A stretch of 64,000 bases of DNA from positions 1 to 64,000 of the forward strand of contig CAYNYI010000002.1 of NCBI GenBank assembly GCA_964401455.1, read 5' to 3'. A program made the translations under genes and the position numbers. The stretch's first letter is position 1. Each line of letters opens with the position of its first letter. The notes under the pieces were generated by a model. The model made no database searches. It was not told the DNA's origin and saw only the letters and a program-made list of their open reading frames with translations. Shown piece by piece: positions 17,826 to 25,977 of this stretch. The DNA is from CAYNYI01 sp964401455 (GTDB taxonomy: Bacteria; Fibrobacterota; OXYB2-FULL-49-7; CAYNYI01).

Positions 17826-18623
17826 ATGGTTTTTCTCCGGCATTTAATTATCAGCGCTTTTTTTCTTCTACCCGGGTGTTCTTCAGGAAATTCCGTTTCG
17901 GAAGAGATAAGGTTTATCGTAATATCTGATTCTCATTACGGAGAGCCCGGAACTTCTTCCCGACGGAACCTGCGGCATATAATTAAGTGGATTGAGTTTG
18001 AAAAAAGACAGGGGCTTGACTTTTTTGTATTAAACGGGGATATTTCTCATGATTCCCTTAGTTATCTTAAAGAGGGGGCCTCTTTTTTTAAAAAAACAGG
18101 GGTCCCTTTTTTTCCGGTACGCGGAAATCATGATCAGGTTTCTGACAGCGTTTGGAAAAGTATCTGGGGATTTCCCGCAGATACCACATTTGTCCTGGGT
18201 GGAGTAAATCTGATATTTTTATCCTCATCAGATGAATCCGGTAATTACCTTTGTCCCGATAACGCTTTTCTTCGTTCAGCCGTGAAATCCGGGAAAAGAG
18301 AAAATCCTTCTTTTATATTTTCTCATATAGCCCTGAATCAGGAATGGGCCCGCCATTCTGTTGACTGTCCGGAATCCGCTTCCATACTCAAATCCCGAAA
18401 AAATATTTTCCTCTTCTCCGGACATGACCATGACAGATACGGGGGCCTGAAAGACGGCGGGCTTACCGTTTTGTTTTCCGGGAGGTCAGGCGGCAGCTGG
18501 GGAGAAGCACCTCGCGGATACCGTGTTTTCGAATTCTCTAAAGGTTCATGGCGCTCATTTTATTTTGTACCGTCTTCGGGGGACACTCTGGGAATATATT
18601 CTTCGGGATCGGCAGGACAATGA
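17826..18623 (+). CDS. Metallophosphoesterase lipoprotein
   Basis: A 265-residue calcineurin-like phosphoesterase exported as a lipoprotein (signal ending 'FFLLPGC'). The metal-binding motifs appear in order: 'ISDSHYG', 'LNGDISHD', 'VRGNHDQ' and 'FSGHDHDR'. It would hydrolyse a phosphoester in the periplasm; the substrate is unknown. It begins 2 bases after mpl and its stop overlaps the L,D-transpeptidase start (ATGA). Confidence 0.88.
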   Translation: MVFLRHLIISAFFLLPGCSSGNSVSEEIRFIVISDSHYGEPGTSSRRNLRHIIKWIEFEKRQGLDFFVLNGDISHDSLSYLKEGASFFKKTGVPFFPVRGNHDQVSDSVWKSIWGFPADTTFVLGGVNLIFLSSSDESGNYLCPDNAFLRSAVKSGKRENPSFIFSHIALNQEWARHSVDCPESASILKSRKNIFLFSGHDHDRYGGLKDGGLTVLFSGRSGGSWGEAPRGYRVFEFSKGSWRSFYFVPSSGDTLGIYSSGSAGQ

Positions 18624-19186
18624 AAAAAGAAACGGTTTACCTTTATAAAAAAAATTACAGATACTTTATAAAGGTTGTTAAGGAGTCTTTCCGGCTTTAT
18701 CTTTTTAAAAAAGTCCGGGGAGAAATGGAGCTTGTTTTCTCCTGTCCGGCGGGAATCGGACGAAATCTGGATATGATGCCTAAAATCATGGAGGGTGACT
18801 GCAGGACACCCGAAGGTCTTTACTATATTTGTCAGAAAGAGATTCTGGACCCGGGTTCACTGGGAACGAGATGGCTCAGAATAACCTATCCTTCAAAGAA
18901 AGATGTAATGCGTTCTTTCTCCGAGGGGGTTATTTCCTTCAGCCGTAAAAAGCTGCTGCTTGATTCGATTAAACCGGGATCTTTTTCCAGGATAGAAACC
19001 CCGGCGGGATTCGGAATAGGTATTCACGGGACCGATGAACCTGAAACAGTGGGAACATGCTGCAGCAGCGGGTGTATAAGACTGTTGAACAGCGATGTTG
19101 AAAAACTGTATGAAACGGTTCCCGGGGGAACACGGGTACTTATATCAAGAAGAGAAAAAGGAAACAGTCTTATCCGGGGTTTTTAA
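18620..19186 (+). CDS. L,D-transpeptidase (YkuD family)
   Basis: A 188-residue YkuD domain. The catalytic signature 'IHGTDEP' is followed by 'CCSSGCIRLLNSDVEKL', giving the His and the active Cys. Such enzymes make 3-3 crosslinks or attach proteins to peptidoglycan. I see no signal peptide from ATG 18620, which overlaps the previous stop; an in-frame ATG at 18548 would give a hydrophobic N terminus inside the upstream gene. Export is therefore uncertain. The 3' end overlaps the convergent STAS gene by 17 bases. Confidence 0.87.
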   Translation: MKKETVYLYKKNYRYFIKVVKESFRLYLFKKVRGEMELVFSCPAGIGRNLDMMPKIMEGDCRTPEGLYYICQKEILDPGSLGTRWLRITYPSKKDVMRSFSEGVISFSRKKLLLDSIKPGSFSRIETPAGFGIGIHGTDEPETVGTCCSSGCIRLLNSDVEKLYETVPGGTRVLISRREKGNSLIRGF

Positions 19187-19520
19187 GGTAATTGACAGAT
19201 TCTTCTTCTGTATCGGCGATATGGAAAACGCGACCTATTTCCAGAACATTGAAAACTTCCAAAACGTGACTGTTAAGATTGAAAAAAGACAGTTTGCCGC
19301 CGGAAACTGAAATTTTCTTATGAAGAGTTATAAGATAACCTATGACATTAGAGTTAATGAATTCAACTTCGGAGAAATCCAGAGCTATCCTGGCGCCGGC
19401 CTCTCCGGATGTAATCTTATCGAAGAAACGCCTCAGCTCCGATATATCAAGTTTATTTAAACTTCCTCCCAGGCTTATAAGCGTGATTCCTTCGGGAAGC
19501 GTTTTCTTGTTCAATTCCAT
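19170..19520 (-). CDS. STAS-domain anti-sigma factor antagonist-like protein
   Basis: A 116-residue single STAS domain (SpoIIAA/RsbV type). The core 'IALDFSEVEFINSNVIGYLI' has Ser at the usual phosphorylation position. Such proteins bind RsbW-type kinases when dephosphorylated. It is the last gene of a three-gene minus-strand unit with a TPR protein and another STAS protein. Candidate partners in the window are the REC-ATPase at 25.1 kb and the PP2C phosphatases at 34.5-38.7 kb; pairing is inference. Confidence 0.88.
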   Translation of the reverse strand: MELNKKTLPEGITLISLGGSLNKLDISELRRFFDKITSGEAGARIALDFSEVEFINSNVIGYLITLHKKISVSGGKLSFFNLNSHVLEVFNVLEIGRVFHIADTEEESVNYLKNPG

Positions 19521-19562
19521 GCTTTTCTATACCGTGGTTAATTACTCTTATGTAAATATATA

Positions 19563-21224
19563 TTATTGTCCGCTCCTGTCCATCTTCTTTTTTATACGTG
19601 CGGCCTTTTGTTTTCTGTTAAGCGCGGAATATATAAGATAAGCGGTATCCAGCAGAGCCGGATCTCTTTGGAGTTTCAGGGCCCTGTCTATAAGGGCTTC
19701 CGCCTCTTCCAGCCGTTTTTTGTCCGGATTTTTCGAATAAATAATATATGCCAGGTTATTGAGTGCCGCCGGATTGGCGCTGTCGGCGGAGACTGCTTTA
19801 CGGAGGCCGGTTTCCGCTCCCGCGCTGTCCTTTTTTTCCAATAGGGCCATTGATATTTCCATGAAGCCTTCTGCATACTCCGGGCGTTTTTTGAACAATT
19901 TCAGAAGTGAGCGCAGAGATTCATCTGTCTTCCCGGATTTAGCGCATGAAAGCGAATGGAAATAAAGTTCCTGAACGGCATCCCGGTTATTCAGAATATA
20001 ATTTCCAAGAAGTCCCGCGGCTTTTTCGTGTTCGCCTCTAAGATGAAGAAGAGTGCCCCTGATTCCCGTCATCCCGTTTTTACCGCATAAATTCCGTGCC
20101 GCTGTTTTTTCCGCTTCGGCTGTTTTTCCCGTATAGGCAAGACTGTAAATCAGCTTTTTGAACGAATCGCAGTCTGTTTTCAGTCCTCTTCGGGAAGCTT
20201 CAGAAAGAATCTCCGCGCATTTATGATATTTCCCGTCCTCGAAATAAACTGCTCCGAGTCCGCTGAAGCCGCAGGGTGAACCGGCCGAACATGCTGCGGC
20301 ATAATATTCTTCTGCGCTGTCATTCATGTCACGCATGTAAAAAGTGTAGGCGTAAAGACACATTCTTTCGGCCGGAGTCTCCGGACCGAAGGAATCTTCA
20401 AGGTATTTTGCCGCGGAGTCGTATGAGCCGTCTTTCATGTAAACCAGGGCTTTTTTCCGGGATATAACATCATCAGAAAGGTATCTGCCCAGATAATGAA
20501 TTTCATTCAGAGCTTCGTCCGTTCTTCCGAGAGCGGTATATATATCCGCCAGAAGGTATCTTATTCTGAAAAAATCATTGAAAACATTTTTAGCCTTTCT
20601 GCATATATTTACGGCTGAGGCGGTATCTTTGGATTCGAGCAGATTAACAGCGAGAGAAAGGTAATATACAGGTGCTGCGGGGTCTTTAAGAAGCAGTTTT
20701 CTATAAATAGACGCCGCATCCGCATGTCTGTCGCGCAGCTGGGCTTTTACCGCTCTTGCCAGAAGAAGTCCCTCGGAATTTTCTTCGTATCGAGATTTAT
20801 CTTTATTTCCAAAATATATTTCCAGCATTTCAGCCGCTTCTTCTCTTTTACCTGTTTTTAGAAACGAAAATGCCGCCGGGGCCGATTCACTTTGCGTCGC
20901 CGGAGAAAGAGCGAATGCTTTTTCGTAAAAGATTAAAGCAGTGTCATGCCGTCCTGTCATAAAGGCAGAATTGGCTGCTGATATTAATCTGCTGCGCTTA
21001 TTATATCCGGCCGTGTCTTTAAGCGCTTCACGGAATGCTTTTTCATATTGTCCCGCTCTGAAATACACATCGGTTGAATTACGAGCGCTTTTAGATTTTT
21101 CTTTTAGAAAGGGTTTTTTCTCATCATGAATAGCGGAAGAAAGCGAAACGACGGAGAGAAAAAATATGGAAAATAATATTTCAAAAAAGAGAGAATTATT
21201 TTTTAAAATATGCTTCAACTTCAT
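19563..21224 (-). CDS. Secreted or membrane-anchored TPR-repeat protein
   Basis: A 553-residue protein with an N-terminal signal sequence or anchor (residues ~10-32, 'NSLFFEILFSIFFLSVVSLS'). It is followed by about a dozen TPR-like helical pairs, for example 'YDSAAKYLEDSFGPETPAER' and 'AALNNLAYIIYSKNP'. TPR arrays scaffold protein complexes; no enzymatic domain is seen. It overlaps the upstream STAS gene by 29 bases and lies 42 bases before the downstream STAS gene, so all three are probably co-expressed. Confidence 0.85.
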   Translation of the reverse strand: MKLKHILKNNSLFFEILFSIFFLSVVSLSSAIHDEKKPFLKEKSKSARNSTDVYFRAGQYEKAFREALKDTAGYNKRSRLISAANSAFMTGRHDTALIFYEKAFALSPATQSESAPAAFSFLKTGKREEAAEMLEIYFGNKDKSRYEENSEGLLLARAVKAQLRDRHADAASIYRKLLLKDPAAPVYYLSLAVNLLESKDTASAVNICRKAKNVFNDFFRIRYLLADIYTALGRTDEALNEIHYLGRYLSDDVISRKKALVYMKDGSYDSAAKYLEDSFGPETPAERMCLYAYTFYMRDMNDSAEEYYAAACSAGSPCGFSGLGAVYFEDGKYHKCAEILSEASRRGLKTDCDSFKKLIYSLAYTGKTAEAEKTAARNLCGKNGMTGIRGTLLHLRGEHEKAAGLLGNYILNNRDAVQELYFHSLSCAKSGKTDESLRSLLKLFKKRPEYAEGFMEISMALLEKKDSAGAETGLRKAVSADSANPAALNNLAYIIYSKNPDKKRLEEAEALIDRALKLQRDPALLDTAYLIYSALNRKQKAARIKKKMDRSGQ

Positions 21225-21531
21225 CCCCGGATGAAAGTATGGGGAAATGTCTTGATAGTCCTATGGTATCAAAAAGGGAGTTTACGTTTTCCCGGGGATA
21301 CAGAAGGATAAAGTCTCCTCCTTCTGAAACGGCGTCTTTTCTCAGTTTTGAAATTATTCCGATAGCGAGGCTGTTGAGATAAGAGGTTTCCGAAAGATCA
21401 AGCGCCACGAAACCTTTTCCGTCTCCGAGTTCTCTGGTGATGGTATTTTTCAGCTCAATAAGGTCTTCGTTTTTTGAAAGCTGCCCGGCAGACTTGATTA
21501 CTTTATATTTTTCGGGGAGTTTGTATTCCAT
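21196..21531 (-). CDS. STAS-domain protein (second)
   Basis: A 111-residue STAS domain with core 'VALDLSETSYLNSLAIGIIS'; a Ser sits at the canonical phosphosite. It is only distantly similar to the STAS protein at 19.2 kb, so the two probably answer to different partners. It is the first gene of the minus-strand trio, transcribed from the 135-bp divergent region at 21532-21666. Confidence 0.85.
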   Translation of the reverse strand: MEYKLPEKYKVIKSAGQLSKNEDLIELKNTITRELGDGKGFVALDLSETSYLNSLAIGIISKLRKDAVSEGGDFILLYPRENVNSLFDTIGLSRHFPILSSGDEVEAYFKK

Positions 21532-21592
21532 AGTCTAAAAAATTATTAAATTATAGATTAATGTGCAAGTAATAAAAGCACATGAAAAGTCG

Positions 21593-21606
21593 GCAGGAGC
21601 TCCTGC
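21593..21606. repeat. 14-bp perfect palindrome in divergent intergenic region
   Basis: GCAGGAGCTCCTGC is a perfect inverted repeat midway between the minus-strand STAS operon and the plus-strand cold-shock-like gene. It is GC-rich in an AT-rich spacer, which suits an operator or a short RNA hairpin. No -35/-10 pair stands out around it. Confidence 0.4.
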
Positions 21607-21666
21607 TGATTTAGAATATAGTATTTTCATTTAGCGCACGAATAGAATTATTTTTAAATTTGTAAT

Positions 21667-21921
21667 ATGCGTGGAATTATTCGCAATTTTAACGACATAA
21701 AAGGCTGCGGTTCCCTCATCGGTTCTGACGGGAAGGTTTATTCCTTCAGATATTCCGATATTTCGGGAGAAGGTTTCAGGACTCTGGATCCGGGCGAGGT
21801 AGTATCATTTAATAAAACGGACCCGGGAGAAATCTGCCGGGCAAAAGAACTGGAGAAGATTGATTATGGCTGGCACACCAATTTCGGAAGAAGGTTACCT
21901 GCAGCTTCAGGAAAAACTTAA
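21667..21921 (+). CDS. Cold-shock-domain-like protein
   Basis: An 84-residue protein whose first ~65 residues follow the cold-shock fold: 'MRGIIRNFNDIKGCGSLIG', then 'GKVYSFRYSDISGEGFRTL' and 'GEVVSFNK'. The aromatic RNP1/RNP2 positions are only partly kept. The C-terminal tail overlaps greA by 56 bases in another frame. There is no clear ribosome site before ATG 21667. Likely a nucleic-acid-binding protein co-expressed with greA. Confidence 0.72.
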   Translation: MRGIIRNFNDIKGCGSLIGSDGKVYSFRYSDISGEGFRTLDPGEVVSFNKTDPGEICRAKELEKIDYGWHTNFGRRLPAASGKT

Positions 21922-22333
21922 GCATCTGAAGACGGTAGAACGCCCTGATGTTATACAGGCAATCCAGGAAGCCAGAGCACACGGAGATCTGAGCGAAAAT
22001 GCCGAATACAGCGCTGCCAAAGAGCGGCAGGCACACCTGGAAAAAGCTATTTATGAGCTTGAAAGCAGAATATCAGAGTCGATAGTAGTTTCGGCCAATA
22101 AGAATGCCGACGATATTCAATTCGGCGCCCGTGTTACACTTCGTTACCCTGATGAGGATGAAGATGAGGAGGTTCTGCTTGTGGGTGAGGGGGAGACGGA
22201 TGTCTCTGCAGGAAAGATTTCTGTTGACAGTCCTATTGGAAAAGCGCTCATAGGATTAAAAGCCGGGGATATCGCCGAGGCGGAAACTCCGGGAGGGAGA
22301 GTTATAATAAAAATTGTCGATTTTAAATACTGA
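21866..22333 (+). CDS. greA: Transcription elongation factor GreA
   Basis: GreA rescues backtracked RNA polymerase by stimulating transcript cleavage. At 155 residues it has the N-terminal coiled coil with 'EARAHGDLSENAEYSAAKE' (the acidic tip residues) and the C-terminal domain with 'DSPIGKALIGLKAGD'. I start at ATG 21866, which has GGAGAAG eight bases upstream, rather than the TTG six bases earlier. It overlaps the cold-shock-like gene. Confidence 0.96.
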   Translation: MAGTPISEEGYLQLQEKLKHLKTVERPDVIQAIQEARAHGDLSENAEYSAAKERQAHLEKAIYELESRISESIVVSANKNADDIQFGARVTLRYPDEDEDEEVLLVGEGETDVSAGKISVDSPIGKALIGLKAGDIAEAETPGGRVIIKIVDFKY

Positions 22334-22344
22334 GCGGCGGCATT

Positions 22345-23676
22345 ATGTTTGATCAGCTTGTCAATGCGGGCAATATGTATATCGAGATGAAAGACGGAAC
22401 AATCAAGCAGATCAATCCGTTCTCGGGTACAGAAGTGTGGTGTGTACCCGGCAGGGGGGTGGATCGTTTCGGGGCAACCGGAAAAAAAAACGGAAATCCT
22501 CTGCAGAAGCATGATCCGGAGGACTATTGTCCATTCTGTTCCGACAGGTTGAGAGAAACGCCTCCGGAAAAAAGCCGTGTGGTGTTTGAGAACGGAAATT
22601 ACAGAATATACGAAAAACTGCCTGGGCAGGAATACCAAAAAAACACCCCGCTTTTCCGGAGAGTGGCGAATCTGTTCGAAATTGTGGGGATGAGGTATTG
22701 GGAATGCAACTACGAATATAAAATAAGCGGCAATAATCTTGACTGGATGACAGCTTATACCGGAACGCCGGAAGGCAGAAAACATGTTGAAGATACAGTC
22801 AGAACCAAGCTTACCCGTCAGGGCCTGTCTGAGAAAGAGATAAACGCAAAATCATACGATGAGATACTCGGGCTCTCACGCCCATTCTTCGCCGGTTCAC
22901 ATGAGCTGATAATCGGATGCCGGCACTACCGGGACAATGCTGAAACAGAAGAAGACCTTTTCTCATCCGGGGATTTCAGTCCTGAGGAGCATTATCAGTA
23001 TATTTCCTTCGTTATTAACTCCATTGCCGATATATACAGTTACAACAGATATGTCCGATATGTGACGGTTTTTCAGAATTGGCTGAAGCCTGCGGGGGCT
23101 TCTTTCGACCATCTGCATAAGCAATTAGTCGGGCTTGATGAATGGGGCCTTTCTGTTGAGAACGAGATTCGGCTTCTTCAGAAGAAGCCGAATGTCTATA
23201 ATGAGCTTATTGTGAATTTTTCAAGTTACCATAATCTGATTATTGCCGAGAATGAATATGCGATAGCTTTTGCTGAAATCGGACACAGATATCCGACCAT
23301 AGCGGTTTATTCAAAAAGCAAAAACTGCCGGCCTTTTGAACACGGACCTGATGAAGTCCGGGGCTTTTCTGACCTTCTCCATGCATGTCACAGGGCCCTG
23401 GGAGGCAGCTTCCCGTGCAATGAAGAGTGGTATTATGCTCCGGTTGACGCGGTGGTCCGGATGCCCTGGCATGTCCTCATAAAACTGCGGACAATACAAA
23501 GCGCGGGTTTCGAAGGCGGAACTAAAATACATGTAAATCCTGTAAGCCCCTATGCTCTTCGGGATATGGTTGTGGACCGGATTTATGAGCTTCGGGACAA
23601 AAAAGAAGTTCATGTTGAAAGAATCGCTGAAGAATGTTCAGGCAGACCAAATCTCCTGCGCTATATTGAGGGTTAA
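22345..23676 (+). CDS. GalT/HIT-superfamily nucleotidyltransferase-like protein (DUF4921 type)
   Basis: A 443-residue protein resembling galactose-1-phosphate uridylyltransferases and the uncharacterised DUF4921 group. It has an N-terminal Cys pair ('DYCPFCSDR') that may bind zinc, a segment 'GSHELIIGCRHY', and the active-site-like 'ASFDHLHKQLVG' (H-x-H-x-Q). A second 'PWHVLIKLRT' lies near the C terminus. It probably transfers a nucleotidyl group to a sugar or other phosphate, but the substrate cannot be read from sequence. It follows greA by 11 bases. Confidence 0.7.
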   Translation: MFDQLVNAGNMYIEMKDGTIKQINPFSGTEVWCVPGRGVDRFGATGKKNGNPLQKHDPEDYCPFCSDRLRETPPEKSRVVFENGNYRIYEKLPGQEYQKNTPLFRRVANLFEIVGMRYWECNYEYKISGNNLDWMTAYTGTPEGRKHVEDTVRTKLTRQGLSEKEINAKSYDEILGLSRPFFAGSHELIIGCRHYRDNAETEEDLFSSGDFSPEEHYQYISFVINSIADIYSYNRYVRYVTVFQNWLKPAGASFDHLHKQLVGLDEWGLSVENEIRLLQKKPNVYNELIVNFSSYHNLIIAENEYAIAFAEIGHRYPTIAVYSKSKNCRPFEHGPDEVRGFSDLLHACHRALGGSFPCNEEWYYAPVDAVVRMPWHVLIKLRTIQSAGFEGGTKIHVNPVSPYALRDMVVDRIYELRDKKEVHVERIAEECSGRPNLLRYIEG

Positions 23677-23698
23677 ACGGTAATTAAAGGGAGTCAGA

Positions 23699-23911
23699 AT
23701 GTTTTATTCCATTATTTCTTTTTTCTTTCTGGACAGCAAATCAAACAGTGTCCGTATGTGGACGCTTTATTCATTTTTCGCCATTTTTTCTATTCTTTTA
23801 CTTTTATTTACGGCGGGGATGACGGGGCTTTTGCTGTTTTCTAATTCAACTTTTGTTGATTGGATAATGTCCGTCAGGGGTGTTCTTGTAAAAATCGGGT
23901 TAATCGGTTAG
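23699..23911 (+). CDS. Small membrane peptide, possibly N-terminal piece of the kinase downstream
   Basis: A 70-residue ORF with a good ribosome site (AAGGGAG before ATG 23699) and one or two hydrophobic helices ('LYSFFAIFSILLLLFTAGMT'). Its 3' end overlaps the downstream PAS kinase ORF by 52 bases in a -1-related frame. It may be a free membrane peptide coupled to the kinase, or the membrane anchor of a kinase split by a frameshift. Confidence 0.6.
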   Translation: MFYSIISFFFLDSKSNSVRMWTLYSFFAIFSILLLLFTAGMTGLLLFSNSTFVDWIMSVRGVLVKIGLIG

Positions 23912-25095
23912 ACAGCGGTAACAAAGAGGCAAAAAAGCTGGATACGAATTCTGATAAAAGACTCAGTCTGAATGAAAAAATAGCGCTGGCCAAAAACCAG
24001 CTGCAGACTATCTTCGATGTGATTGAAGATGGAATGATGATCGTTGACCGCTCATTGAATATAATAAGAATAAACCGGATGCTTGCCGAAAGAGCGGGGC
24101 TCTCGCCAAAAGAGCTTATAGGCAGAAAATGTCATCGCGTCCTCTGGGGTAAGGAAAAACCCTGCTCCGACTGCTACTGCAATGCTGTTTTTACTATCGG
24201 GAGACCAATCAGGAAAAAGGAAAAAAAAATAGAAAACGGAGCAGAACCGGAATTTTTTGAATTCTCTTGCTACCCTGTAAACCAGGGCGACCATCCTGTA
24301 ATGGTGATTGAGCATATAAAAGACATAACCGAAGAAAAAAAGGTCTTTGAGCATCAGATGCGTACCGAGACACTCGCATCAATAGGTATAATGGTTGCCG
24401 GTATAGCCCACGAAATCAATAATCCATTATCCGGTATTTCCGGTATTTCCGGCAATATGATAAAGATGCCCCAAAGGTACGGGCTTAATAATAAGGGAAT
24501 CAGCAGAATAGAAGCCGTTTATGAATCCGCGAACAGAGCGGAAAGTATAATGAAGGATCTTTTAAATCTTTCAAGAAAAAAAGAGTATGCTGTGCGTTCA
24601 GTCAACCTTCGTGAACTTGTGGATCAGGCTTTGTCTTCGGTTCATTTCGAAGGCTATCGGACGGTAAATAAGACCATAACCGGCGAAGAAATGGTCCTGG
24701 CCTATTGTGACCCAGAAAAAATAAGGCAGGTACTTATAAATTTGATTAACAACGCGGCATATGCAGTTCTCAGTAGAAGAGAGGAATTTCCCGATGAAAC
24801 TTATGAGCCGTCGATAAAAATAAATATCGGTAAAAAAAGTAAAGCGGCAGTTATATCTATAATAGATAACGGCTCCGGCATAGAAACAGATTATTTGAAA
24901 AAGATATTTGATCCGTTTTTTACTACAAAAGAACCCGGTCAGGGTACCGGACTCGGTTTGAGTATATGTAATAAGATAATTACCGAGCATAAGGGTTCGC
25001 TTAATGTTGACAGCACTCCGGGCCGCACAGAATTTATAATAGAGCTGCCTTTACGCAAAGGAAGGAATTACAGTGAAAAAAATACTGATAGTTGA
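23860..25095 (+). CDS. PAS-domain sensor histidine kinase
   Basis: Up to 411 residues. A PAS domain (~45-150) begins 'LQTIFDVIEDGMMIVDRSLN' and contains a Cys-rich motif ('CHRVLWGKEKPCSDCYC') of a type seen in redox- or haem-linked PAS domains. HisKA follows with 'AHEINNPLSGISGISGN', then HATPase_c with 'NLINNAAYAV', 'DNGSGIE' and 'GTGLGLSI'. The only in-frame start is a TTG at 23860 without a ribosome site, inside the preceding small ORF. The stop overlaps the next gene by 23 bases, so it probably phosphorylates that gene's receiver. Confidence 0.87.
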   Translation: MDNVRQGCSCKNRVNRLDSGNKEAKKLDTNSDKRLSLNEKIALAKNQLQTIFDVIEDGMMIVDRSLNIIRINRMLAERAGLSPKELIGRKCHRVLWGKEKPCSDCYCNAVFTIGRPIRKKEKKIENGAEPEFFEFSCYPVNQGDHPVMVIEHIKDITEEKKVFEHQMRTETLASIGIMVAGIAHEINNPLSGISGISGNMIKMPQRYGLNNKGISRIEAVYESANRAESIMKDLLNLSRKKEYAVRSVNLRELVDQALSSVHFEGYRTVNKTITGEEMVLAYCDPEKIRQVLINLINNAAYAVLSRREEFPDETYEPSIKINIGKKSKAAVISIIDNGSGIETDYLKKIFDPFFTTKEPGQGTGLGLSICNKIITEHKGSLNVDSTPGRTEFIIELPLRKGRNYSEKNTDS

Positions 25096-25969
25096 TGACG
25101 AAGCCTCAATACGGACGATGCTTGAGGATCACCTGGATCAGAAATATGAAGTTACCGCAAAACCGGATGCGGCGGCGGCTTTGAAAACAGAAGGTCTTGA
25201 AACTTATGATCTGGTTATCTCGGATATAAATATGCCGGGTATGAAAGGCTATGAATTTCTTTCGAAAGTTCGAATCATGCACCCGCATTTAAAGACCGTT
25301 CTCATTACTGCATATAATGTAGATGATTATGTCAGGATGGCAAGAAAATACGGTATCAGCAATATTATCGTAAAGACTATTCCATTTAATTTTGATGAGC
25401 TCTCTTATATTGTTGACGGGCTCCTGTCGGGAGAGATATTCGGTCTTGAGAGATATATGAACAGCGATTATTCCGTAGAGGGCTCCTTCACTGTCCGGAA
25501 TTCCAATGACGCAAAAGAGATCAGAGAAAAAATAGTCGAGACTTTCAGTGAAAAAGTAGGTGATACCGGAGAACTGAAACTGATTCTGGATGAAATAATA
25601 ACGAATGCGATTTATCACGCCCCCCGCACCCAGGACGGCCAAAAAAAGTATCGTGAATTTTCTGATGTTCAGTTGGCTGAGGATGAATATGTTACGATTG
25701 AGTGCGGCATCGATAATGAAAAATACGGCATTTCGGTTATAGATAATTCAGGCGGTCTCGACAAAGAGACTGTCCTTTATAAAATCGACCGTCATGTAAA
25801 TGCCGAGGGCGTTCTTGATGATTCCGGACGCGGTATCTTTATGACCCGGATTTTCGCTGACAGGATGATAATTAATATTGACCCATCGAATAAAACCGAG
25901 ATTATCCTGTTAAATTATTTTGATAAAAAATACAAGGGGTATAAGCCCATTTATATCAACGAGCTGTGA
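25073..25969 (+). CDS. Response regulator with RsbW-like anti-sigma ATPase output
   Basis: A 298-residue protein. The receiver (1-120) has 'ILIVDDEAS', phosphoacceptor 'LVISDINMPG', 'LITAYN' and a K in 'IVKTIPF'. The C-terminal HATPase_c (~155-290) is of RsbW/SpoIIAB type: 'LILDEIITNAIYHA', 'VIDNSGGLD' and 'DSGRGIFMTRIFAD'. Phosphorylation may control binding to a STAS protein. GTG start at 25073 with AAGGAAGG upstream. The cognate kinase is probably the PAS kinase that overlaps it; the STAS partner could be any of the three in the window. Confidence 0.88.
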   Translation: MKKILIVDDEASIRTMLEDHLDQKYEVTAKPDAAAALKTEGLETYDLVISDINMPGMKGYEFLSKVRIMHPHLKTVLITAYNVDDYVRMARKYGISNIIVKTIPFNFDELSYIVDGLLSGEIFGLERYMNSDYSVEGSFTVRNSNDAKEIREKIVETFSEKVGDTGELKLILDEIITNAIYHAPRTQDGQKKYREFSDVQLAEDEYVTIECGIDNEKYGISVIDNSGGLDKETVLYKIDRHVNAEGVLDDSGRGIFMTRIFADRMIINIDPSNKTEIILLNYFDKKYKGYKPIYINEL

Positions 25970-25977
25970 GGTCGGGG

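Noticed and set aside
22144..22785. 213-residue open frame opposite greA and the GalT-like gene
   Set aside because: It spans two real genes in antisense, and the product has no recognisable features.
23860..23911. Programmed -1 frameshift site joining the membrane ORF to the kinase
   Set aside because: The overlap has a run of five A (GTA AAA ATC) but no good slippery heptamer followed by a stem, so coupling or error is as likely.
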